Source: JBDZUZ01 sp040255445 (GTDB lineage Bacteria; Planctomycetota; Phycisphaerae; Phycisphaerales; UBA1924). From it: DNA of 12,927 nt. Location of the stretch: positions 1 to 12,927 of the forward strand of contig JBDZUZ010000110.1 in assembly GCA_040255445.1 (NCBI GenBank), read 5' to 3'. Position 1 is the stretch's first letter; each line of letters starts with the position of its first letter. The translations under genes and the position numbers were made by a program. The notes below the pieces were generated by a model, which did no database searches, had not been told where the DNA came from, and saw nothing but the letters and a program-made list of their open reading frames with translations. Below are positions 1 through 6,894 of this stretch, piece after piece.

Positions 1-3000
1 CCTTGGGCCCCTCGTCGGCGCCGCGGGCGATCGCGGTCGCCCGCGCCCAGTCCGGGAGCTTGTCGAGCGCCGACTCCTGCACCAGCACGGCCTCGAGCAC
101 CGGCGCGACCGCCTCCGCGCGAGCCTTCTTCAAGTAAATGGTGCGGACGCCCATGCCCGCCGGCTCCACGGCTTGATCGAGCTTCTCAACCATGACCCCG
201 GCCGCGGCGATCGCCGTGGGTGAGCCGGTCACGATCAGGGTGTTGCTCGCAGAATCCGCCGAGACCTTGGGCGCGGGCTCGCCGGGCGTCGCCGCAGCGG
301 CAAGCGCTGTGTTCAACGCCTGGGCCGCCGACTGGGCGTTGCCCTTGCTGAGTCGGTAGACCTGGACCTCGACATTCGTGCGGGCTGCGGGCGCATCGAG
401 CGTCTCGATCAGCCTCGTCGCCATCGGCATCAGGACCGACGGTGCGCTCACGATCAGGCGATTCGTGCCGCGGTCCGCGGTCACGCTCGGCGGCGCGATC
501 CGCAGCCCAGCGCGATCGGCGCGGACGAGTTCATCCGGCCAGCGGGAGCGATCGGTGAGCATCCCCTGCAGCGTCGCGGCGAGCGAGGCCGCCTCCGCGT
601 TCTTCAATTCGATGGCGCGGACATCGACACCCGGCACGCCCACCGCGCGGTCGTCGAACTCCGCCAGGAGCCGCAGCGATTCGGCGACCTGCTCGGGCGA
701 GCCGATCACCACCACGCTCCCGCTCGAAGGCTCCGCGGCGAGCTCCGCGGGGCCCCGCCCCTGCGGCAGCGTTTCATTCACGATCTTCGCGACGGTCGAT
801 GCCAGCTCCGCCGCGCTTCCGCGAGCGGGCGTGAACGTCGCTGCCGTCCGGCCGCTGTCGCCCGCGGGCTGATCCAGCCGCTCGACGATTGACCGCGCCA
901 GTTCGATCGTCGCCAGCGGGGCCGACACGATCAGCGAGTTGTTGCGGGCCGAGGCCTCGACACGGATCGACGGCCGCTTGAAGAGGTCCTGCCGCCCCTG
1001 CCGCGCGAGCTGCAACTGCAGCTGGATGATGCGCGGGTCCGTCTCCTGCTGCTGCACCAGCAGCGACTCCACGGTCTTGGCGATCTGCGTCGCGTCCGCG
1101 TGCGTCAGCGCAAAGGTCTCGACCGAGGGCGTGTCCGCGCCGCCGGGCCGCACATCGAGCGGCTTGACCAGTTCCTCGACACGCGACAGGTCCGCCTCGG
1201 CGCCGGTGAGCAGCAGCGCGTTCGAGCCGATCACCGGCACGATCGCGACCCTGCCCCCGCTGGGCAGTTCCGCCGCGGCGAGCGACTGCGTCAACGCCTG
1301 CGAGACCGCCTGCGGATCGCCGAAGCTCAGCGGTACCACGCGGATCATCGTCCGCCCCGTGGCCGCGTTCTCCGAGTCGAGGGCCTCGATCAGCTGCTCG
1401 GCGATGCGCTGCACTTCCTCGGGCGCCGAGATGATCAGCGTGTTCGAGGCGACATCGGGCACCACCTCGACCAGCTGCTCGATCTCCGCCGCGGGACGGC
1501 CGGAGAGATCCGCCTGCTCGCGCAAGCGTGCGATCAGCAGTCGCTGCAGAACAGGCTGCAGCCTGTCCGCGCGGGCGTGCGCGAGGCCGTACATCTTGAG
1601 CGCGGTGGCGGGGCGATCCGGCGCTTCATCGAGCTTCTTGAGGACATCCTCGACCGCTGTGAAGATCTCGGTCGGGCCGCTGACGATCAGCGTCCGCGTC
1701 GCGGGCTCGGAGTTGATCGAGATCGGCGCTGTCGCCGCCTTGCCGGGAGCGCCCAGCGAGCCGGCTGAAGCGAGACTCCGCAGCGTGTTGGTCACGCTGG
1801 CGAGGTCCGCTCGCTGCACGCGGTAAGTCTTGAGCTCGACATCGTCCGCAAGCTTCTGCTGGTCGAGCGACGCAACGATCTGCTCGAAGCCCGCGAGCCG
1901 CGCCCCGGGCGCATCGACGATCAGCGAGTTCGTCGCGCGATCGGCGCGGACCACGACCTCCTTGGGCTGCCGCAGGTCCGGCCGCGGCTGGCGCGTCCGC
2001 GGGTCCACCGGCATCGGCGGCTCGGGGAACATCTGATCGATCGTCTGCGAAAGCTCTTCGGCGCGGGCGACCTTGAGCGGGAAAATGCGGATCTCGCGAC
2101 CCTCGGCATCGACAGCGCGGGTCTCGTTGAGGTTCGTGACGATCGCCTCGATCTCGGGCAGCACCTCCGGGTGTGCCGAGACGATCAGCGTGTTGGTTGC
2201 GCTGTCGGCCTCGATCCGCACCGGGAGCTTGCCGCGTTGCTCGATCGGCCGCGTGTCGTACGACCGCTGCAGCACCGATGCCAGGTTCGCGGCATCCGTC
2301 GACCGCAGCCTCAGGATCCGCAGCGGCGGCCGGTCGGCGGCCTGCGCGCTGTCAAGCTGCCGGATGAGCGGCTCGATCACCGCGAACTGCGCCGGCGTCG
2401 CCCCGGCCATGATCGTGTTGGTCGCCGTGATCACCTCGAACTGCGGCTTGGGCCCGCTCCGCAGGTCAAACGTTTCGCTGGAAGCCACCAGCTCCGAGAG
2501 GAATTTGAGCACATCTTCGGCCTTGGCGAGCTCGAGCTCGATCAGCCGGACCTCGCGCGCCGGCCCTGCCTGCCGCTGCAGCTCCTCCACAACCTTCACG
2601 AACCGCGCCATCCCCTCGCCATCGGCGACGACCATCAGCGAGTTGGTCGCCTCGTCAACGGTTACCTCGATGGGCTTGGCATCGGGGATCTGCGCGACCT
2701 GCGCATCGTAAATCTCCATCGCCCGCGTCCGCACATCCGCGGCGTCCTCGTTGGCGATCGGAATGATCCGCAGCCCCTTCTCGACCGGCACCAGCGAGAG
2801 CTCTTCCAGCACACGCTCCACCGTCTCGAATGTCCGCTCATCACCCGCGACAATAAGCGTCGAGCTCCGGGGTTCGGTCTCGATCGTCACCTGCACCGGC
2901 TGCTTGCCCGGCTGCGCCGGCTCGCTCAGGATGCCGCGGTCCGACATCGACCGCAGCGTCTTCGCCACAGCATCCAGGCTCGCGTTGCTGATGCGATAGG

Positions 3001-5308
3001 TCCGCAGTTCCGCCTGCGGCGGCAGTTCGACGCGGTCGAGCTTGCCCGCCAGTTCCTGCAGCGACTCCATCCGGTCCGCCGGCGCATCGATGATCAGCGA
3101 GTTGCTGGTCGCCTCCGCCGAGACCGACACCTCCTTGGGCTGCTTGAGCCACGGCTGCGGCCGCCCGAATCGATCGACGGGCACCGGCGGCTCGGGGAAG
3201 AGCCGGTCCATCGCCGCGGCGACATCGACCGCCTTGGCCACCTTCAACTGGAACAGCTGCGTGACCCGCGCATCCTGGCCGCGAGCATCCCGATTGAGCT
3301 CCTCAACGAACTGCTTGATCTCGTCGAAGAGGTCAGCATGCGCCGAGACGATCAGCGTGTTGGTCGCCTGATCAGCGCGGATGTCCACCGGCCGCGTCAT
3401 CCGCTCCTGCTGCGGACGCTTGTTGTACTGCTCCGCGAGCACGTTCGCGATGCTCTGCGCATCGGCGGTCCGAAGCTGCAGCAGCCGGATGGGCGGCAGA
3501 TCGCCCGGCTCGAGCCGGTCGAGCCTGTTCACCGCATCTTGCACGAACCGGTGCTGCGCTTCCTCGGCCGTGACCACCAGCGTGTTTGTCCGCTCGATCA
3601 CCTGGATCGTCGGGTCGGGCACCTTCCGCGATGCATCGATCGGGTCCGCCGCGGCGAGCAACTGCCGCAGCGGCTCCATCACGCTCGCCGCGGGCACGTT
3701 CCGCACCTCGATCAGCCGCGTTACCCGGTCCGGCGGCAGGAGCTGCTGCACCTGCTGCAGCGACTCGGTGAACAGCCGCATCGCCGAGGGCGACGCCGAC
3801 AGGATCACCGAACCCGACATCTCATCGAGCTCGGCGCTGACCGGCCCGCCCTCGCCCGCGGGGAGCCCGCGCGTCCGCTCGTCGTACAGCTTTCGTGCTC
3901 GCTCGATCACGCCCGCCGCATCACGCGCTGCGAGCTTGACGATGCGGAATTCCAGCCCGTTCGCCTCAACGCCGTCGAGCTGCTCGATCAGCCCTTCGAT
4001 CACAGTGAACTGCGACGGTTGCGCCCGCACGATGAGCGTTGCCAACTCGTCGATCGGTTCGAACACGGGCGCGGCGTACCCATCGCCCAGCTCGCTCCGC
4101 AGCAGCGGCTCGGCCATCCGCCGCAGCTTGTCCGCGACCGCTGACGGCCTCGCCTTCTCCAGCGTGAACCGCCTCGCTTCCTGATCGACCGCCGCCATCG
4201 ACTCGGCGGTCGTCAGCAGCCGCTGGAAATCCTCGATCCCCTGCCGCGACCCCACCAGCGTGACGGTGCGCGATTCGGCGTCGACCGTCGTCGTCACCGG
4301 CGCGGCCTCGCTGCGACCCGTCTCCTGGTACAGCTGCCTCGCCCGCCCGACGATCTCCTCGGCATTACCGTTTGCCAGCCGGACCAGCCGCACCTCCCGG
4401 TCCGTCGTCGCCGGAACATCCAGCCCCGCCACCATCGCCTCGAAGGCCGCGACGTCCGCCCTGGGACCCACGACCACGAGCGACCGCCCGCCCGGCGCTG
4501 CCGCGAACCGCACCGAAGCCAGCTGACGCGGCGTCAGCAGACGTGCTGCCAGCGACTCGACCGTCGACGCCTGGATGTGCGTCAGCCCGATGTTCTTTGA
4601 CTCTCGCTCAACAGGCCCCGCCGCTTCACCTGTGTCGCCACGCCCCGAACCCGGATCGATCTCGCCAATCAACGCCGACGCCTGGTTGAGCAGGTCGCCC
4701 CCACCCACCAGCGTGAGCTTGGCCTGCTCCGGGATCGGGATGACCGTCGGCCGCCGCTTCGCATCCACATTCGCAAACAGCGCGTTGATCTGCCTCGCCG
4801 CGGCGTCGGGCGTGATGCCCGTCAGCGTGAAGGTGATCATCCGCTGATCGGACTGCCCCTGCTCGGGCACATCCAGAACCGCGATGAGCTCCTCGACGGT
4901 CCGGATCCGCGTCTCGGGCCCGACCGCGACGATGGAATTCGTCCGCACATCCGGCGCGAGGTTCAGCCCCGAGACCTGCAGTTCCTCGACCACCCGCTGC
5001 TTGCCGTCCTTGTCGACGATGACGGTCCGCGTGCGTTCGCCCACCAGCCCCTTGAGGGCGCCGAGCACCACTTCCGCCTGCGCGTACTTCAGCGGGAACA
5101 GCTTGTACGCCGAGTCCGTCGGCCGCACCGAATCGATCGCGCCGATGATCTCGCGGATCCGCTGCACCTGGCCCGCGGTCTCAACCACGATCACCATGTT
5201 CTGCGGCGGCACCGCCAGCACACCGCCGAACTCTCCCACCATCGGCTTGATCTGCTCGGCCACCTGCTCCGCCCGCGCGTTGTCGAGCGGGATGCTGACC
5301 GTCACGAT
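1..5308 (-). repeat. Coding array of about 22 full plus 1 partial secretin-N1-like modules
   Basis: Modules are about 65-90 residues each. The easiest landmark is the strand TNxLIVSA, seen on the plus strand as variants of gatcagcgtgttggt or gatcagcgagtt. Clear copies lie near 4930-4945, 3342-3364, 3081-3103, 2635-2650, 2409-2430, 2175-2197, 1908-1930, 1427-1450, 924-947, 445-468 and 227-250. Other modules (for example those around 3800, 4260, 4480 and 4710) have diverged at this strand (SGSVILSAS, SRTVTLVGS, GRSLVVVGP, KLTLVGGG) but keep the same order of elements. Short modules (about 65-72 residues) and long ones with a loop insert (about 80-90 residues, for example FPEPPVPVD followed by a Pro/Gln-rich loop) are mixed; in the leftmost part they roughly alternate. 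Module borders are by eye. Confidence 0.8.
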
Positions 5309-5803
5309 CTGATCCGGAGTGAACCCCGCGATGCTGCCGGGGTTTGCCACCGGCGTTGGCTTCTTCATCGACTCCTGCATCGTCGCCAGATACAGGAAGT
5401 CCTCCTGCCGCCGCAGGTGCACGCCGAACCGCCGCAGGTTGAGGTTGAGGATGCTCAAGGCCTCCTCGAACGAGTACCCGGACCCGCTCACGAACGTGAT
5501 CGCGCCCTGCGGGGCCGCAGCCTCATAGATGATCGGGACACCGCTCTCCCGCGCAAAGAAATCCAGCACGAGATCGACAGGCGCTTCCTTGAAGTTGAAA
5601 CGGATGACCCCGGCTTTGGGCTGTACCGCCGGCTGCTGTGCCGCGACGGGCGGCTGCGTTGCCGCCGGCGCGGGCGCTTGCGGAGAACCTGTCGGTTGCG
5701 CCGCCGCCGGCGCTTCCCCCTGCGCGAACACAGACTGCGGCAGGCCCGCCGCTGCAACCAGAGACGCGGCGACGATCAGGGTCCTGGCGGTCGCTCGGGG
5801 CAT
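1..5803 (-). CDS. gspD: Giant GspD/secretin-family protein with N0 and ~22 N1-like repeats (3' end beyond window)
   Basis: In a type II system this protein forms the outer-membrane channel; its periplasmic N domains guide substrate and contact GspC. The frame is open from the ATG at 5801-5803 to the left edge: 1,934 codons, no stop by my reading. Residues 1-27 are a signal peptide (cut likely after SVFA, no lipobox cysteine), about 30-64 an Ala/Pro/Gln linker, about 66-141 an N0 domain (FNFKEAPVDLVLDFFARESG). From about residue 164 come tandem N1-like modules, each with a strand such as VRLIEL, a helix beginning A-x-x-V/L, a strand ending TNTLIVSAP or TNSLIV, and a closing helix ending in LD. 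I count about 22 complete and one partial. Usual GspD is 650-750 residues with N0-N3. The N3 and beta-barrel secretin domain are not in the window, so 'secretin' rests on N0, repeat type and operon context. A PilQ/GspD-like N-domain protein lacking a barrel is the alternative. A GGAGG lies 5 nt before the ATG. Confidence 0.85.
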   Translation of the reverse strand, partial: MPRATARTLIVAASLVAAAGLPQSVFAQGEAPAAAQPTGSPQAPAPAATQPPVAAQQPAVQPKAGVIRFNFKEAPVDLVLDFFARESGVPIIYEAAAPQGAITFVSGSGYSFEEALSILNLNLRRFGVHLRRQEDFLYLATMQESMKKPTPVANPGSIAGFTPDQIVTVSIPLDNARAEQVAEQIKPMVGEFGGVLAVPPQNMVIVVETAGQVQRIREIIGAIDSVRPTDSAYKLFPLKYAQAEVVLGALKGLVGERTRTVIVDKDGKQRVVEELQVSGLNLAPDVRTNSIVAVGPETRIRTVEELIAVLDVPEQGQSDQRMITFTLTGITPDAAARQINALFANVDAKRRPTVIPIPEQAKLTLVGGGDLLNQASALIGEIDPGSGRGDTGEAAGPVERESKNIGLTHIQASTVESLAARLLTPRQLASVRFAAAPGGRSLVVVGPRADVAAFEAMVAGLDVPATTDREVRLVRLANGNAEEIVGRARQLYQETGRSEAAPVTTTVDAESRTVTLVGSRQGIEDFQRLLTTAESMAAVDQEARRFTLEKARPSAVADKLRRMAEPLLRSELGDGYAAPVFEPIDELATLIVRAQPSQFTVIEGLIEQLDGVEANGLEFRIVKLAARDAAGVIERARKLYDERTRGLPAGEGGPVSAELDEMSGSVILSASPSAMRLFTESLQQVQQLLPPDRVTRLIEVRNVPAASVMEPLRQLLAAADPIDASRKVPDPTIQVIERTNTLVVTAEEAQHRFVQDAVNRLDRLEPGDLPPIRLLQLRTADAQSIANVLAEQYNKRPQQERMTRPVDIRADQATNTLIVSAHADLFDEIKQFVEELNRDARGQDARVTQLFQLKVAKAVDVAAAMDRLFPEPPVPVDRFGRPQPWLKQPKEVSVSAEATSNSLIIDAPADRMESLQELAGKLDRVELPPQAELRTYRISNASLDAVAKTLRSMSDRGILSEPAQPGKQPVQVTIETEPRSSTLIVAGDERTFETVERVLEELSLVPVEKGLRIIPIANEDAADVRTRAMEIYDAQVAQIPDAKPIEVTVDEATNSLMVVADGEGMARFVKVVEELQRQAGPAREVRLIELELAKAEDVLKFLSELVASSETFDLRSGPKPQFEVITATNTIMAGATPAQFAVIEPLIRQLDSAQAADRPPLRILRLRSTDAANLASVLQRSYDTRPIEQRGKLPVRIEADSATNTLIVSAHPEVLPEIEAIVTNLNETRAVDAEGREIRIFPLKVARAEELSQTIDQMFPEPPMPVDPRTRQPRPDLRQPKEVVVRADRATNSLIVDAPGARLAGFEQIVASLDQQKLADDVELKTYRVQRADLASVTNTLRSLASAGSLGAPGKAATAPISINSEPATRTLIVSGPTEIFTAVEDVLKKLDEAPDRPATALKMYGLAHARADRLQPVLQRLLIARLREQADLSGRPAAEIEQLVEVVPDVASNTLIISAPEEVQRIAEQLIEALDSENAATGRTMIRVVPLSFGDPQAVSQALTQSLAAAELPSGGRVAIVPVIGSNALLLTGAEADLSRVEELVKPLDVRPGGADTPSVETFALTHADATQIAKTVESLLVQQQETDPRIIQLQLQLARQGRQDLFKRPSIRVEASARNNSLIVSAPLATIELARSIVERLDQPAGDSGRTAATFTPARGSAAELASTVAKIVNETLPQGRGPAELAAEPSSGSVVVIGSPEQVAESLRLLAEFDDRAVGVPGVDVRAIELKNAEAASLAATLQGMLTDRSRWPDELVRADRAGLRIAPPSVTADRGTNRLIVSAPSVLMPMATRLIETLDAPAARTNVEVQVYRLSKGNAQSAAQALNTALAAAATPGEPAPKVSADSASNTLIVTGSPTAIAAAGVMVEKLDQAVEPAGMGVRTIYLKKARAEAVAPVLEAVLVQESALDKLPDWARATAIARGADEGPK
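1606..3963 (-). repeat. Tandem super-repeat: two copies of a five-module block (~390 residues each)
   Basis: Block A (about 3963 to 2784) and block B (about 2783 to 1607) line up module by module. Their third modules share TNTLIVSAH; their fourth share FPEPPxPVD, LxQPKEV and the NSLI-DAP strand; their fifth share EL+TYR followed by a similar helix. At DNA level gccgagacgatcagcgtgtt plus tggt is identical at 3342-3364 and 2175-2197 (1167 bp apart), and cggcggctcggggaa at 3185-3199 and 2015-2029 (1170 bp apart). The even spacing indicates one duplication of a five-domain unit, not independent single-domain gains. A third, more diverged copy may follow to the left. Confidence 0.7.
5381..5608 (-). 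other. N0 (STN-like) domain of the giant secretin
   Basis: Residues about 66-141. The opening strand IRFNFKEAPVDLVLDFF, then GVPIIYE and a later LNLNLRRFGVHLRRQEDFLYL, follow the N0/secretin-TonB short N-terminal layout (beta strand, helix, beta hairpin, helix, strand). In GspD, N0 is the domain that binds the GspC homology region. It occurs once, at the N-terminal end, before the repeat array, as in ordinary GspD. Confidence 0.7.
5723..5803 (-). other. Signal peptide of the giant secretin
   Basis: Residues 1-27 have two arginines (R3, R7), a hydrophobic core (TLIVAASLVAAAGL) and an Ala-x-Ala-like end SVFA followed by QG. This is a Sec signal for cleavage by signal peptidase I. There is no cysteine at +1, so this is not a lipoprotein. 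The cleavage site is judged by eye. Confidence 0.75.
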
Positions 5804-5808
5804 CCCAA

Positions 5809-5813
5809 CCTCC
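5809..5813 (-). promoter_or_regulatory. Ribosome binding site of gspD
   Basis: GGAGG on the minus strand with five bases (TTGGG) before the ATG at 5801-5803. It supports this ATG as the start of the giant ORF. It also allows gspD, the only downstream gene not overlapping its neighbour, to be translated without coupling. Confidence 0.7.
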
Positions 5814-5892
5814 ATCAGGGGCACAACAACGGCCCTTCCTCAACAATGTCGTGAATCACGGCCGACGAAATCCGCCGCCGTCGCGAGTGTAC

Positions 5893-6894
5893 CTAGCCGA
5901 CCGGCCGACGCGCGGCGAGCGTCTGCCCATTCGAAACCTCGAACCGCCCCTCGCCCACGCCGAAGATGGCACGCTCGCCCGACGCCTCGATGAACACCGC
6001 ATCGAGCACCGACCCGCCCGGCTGCACCACCCGCCGCTCGCCGGTCTTCGTGTTCACCATGAACACTTCCGTCCCGCTGGAACCGTTGATGATGCCCGTC
6101 AACCGCCACTCGTCGTACGGAGGCGGCGGCGGTGGCTTGGGCGGCGTCGGGGTCGGCGGCTTCTGTGCCACCGCCGGCGTGGGAGCCGGCTCCGGCGGCG
6201 CCGCGGCGATGAACAGCGGACGGGCCGCGAGCGCCCGCACCACAACATCCGTATCGACCGGCGGGAGCGCAATCGTCGCCTCCGCCACCGCCGGCGGCGA
6301 GAACTGCGGCGCAAACAGCGTCGCGACATCGACCCGCACATTGAACTGCCGCCGCTCCTTGCCCGTCGGCCGGATCGAGAACCCCTCCACCCGGTGCACC
6401 CAAGGCTGCGCCCTGATCGCGGCGATCGCGCGGAACACCTCATCAAGCGTGCCCACGCCGCGCACCGATCCTCTGATCGCAAAGAAATCGCTCTGCCGCC
6501 GCAGGTCACGCTTCAACAGCGTCATGTTCGACGCCGTCAGACCCCGCACCGAGACCAGGGGGTTCGTCTGCGCCTGCGGCTGACCCTGATCGACCACGAT
6601 CTGCGTCAGGCCCTCGCTCTCGGCGACCCGGCCCAGCCCGGTCCGGAACTGGTGGATCGCGTCGTCGAGTTTGCCGCCCAGCGTCCTCGCCCCCGCCGCC
6701 TTGACGCGATCAACGGTGGCGAACTCGTCGGCGAGCTTCTCCTCGATCGCATCCGCCCGGCGCGACTCCGCCGCGAGTTGTTCAAGCAACGCATCACGCG
6801 GCGCCACGTAGCCAATCTGCCACGCGAAGTACGCGCCGACCAGCGCAACAACCGCGATGCCGATCTTGACCAGCGTTGGCGAGGGGCGGTTCAT
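5893..6894 (-). CDS. GspM/PilO-like protein fused to a GspC/PilP-like domain
   Basis: This 333-residue protein would join two T2SS platform proteins. It has a short cytoplasmic start, one membrane segment at about 9-27 (VKIGIAVVALVGAYFAWQIG), a charged coiled coil at about 32-65 and a ferredoxin-like region at about 85-195, the GspM/PilO layout. Next come RPLF at about 225-228 (a motif often found at the start of GspC homology regions), a proline-rich linker at about 233-259 ending in PPPPPP, and at about 260-330 a small beta domain (WRLTGIING, FMVNTKTGERRVV, RAIFGVGEGRFEVSNGQ) of GspC homology-region/PilP type, which binds the secretin N0 domain. The ATG overlaps the gspL stop (ATGA). No separate gspC is seen in the window. 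The GspM half is more secure than the GspC half; both are too diverged for a symbol. Confidence 0.75.
   Translation of the reverse strand: MNRPSPTLVKIGIAVVALVGAYFAWQIGYVAPRDALLEQLAAESRRADAIEEKLADEFATVDRVKAAGARTLGGKLDDAIHQFRTGLGRVAESEGLTQIVVDQGQPQAQTNPLVSVRGLTASNMTLLKRDLRRQSDFFAIRGSVRGVGTLDEVFRAIAAIRAQPWVHRVEGFSIRPTGKERRQFNVRVDVATLFAPQFSPPAVAEATIALPPVDTDVVVRALAARPLFIAAAPPEPAPTPAVAQKPPTPTPPKPPPPPPYDEWRLTGIINGSSGTEVFMVNTKTGERRVVQPGGSVLDAVFIEASGERAIFGVGEGRFEVSNGQTLAARRPVG

Noticed and set aside
2171..4144. Long plus-strand open frame (657 codons) opposite the secretin gene
   Set aside because: Its codons lie exactly opposite those of the secretin frame. The product is an Arg/His/Leu-rich string without any family pattern, as expected for the complement of a GC-rich gene.
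1..5308. Regularly recurring gatcagcg motifs on the plus strand suggesting a CRISPR or regulatory repeat
   Set aside because: They encode the TLIVS strand of each secretin module on the minus strand, are imperfect, and lie in frame; protein-level repetition explains them.
5720..5803. Possible frameshift in the signal peptide of the secretin
   Set aside because: My first count put the ATG one base off. Recounting against the opposite-strand translation gives ATG at 5801-5803 in the same frame as the repeats.
5850..5860. Small inverted repeat CGTGAATCACG upstream of gspD
   Set aside because: Five-base arms around one base are too short to claim as an operator or terminator; no second copy was seen.
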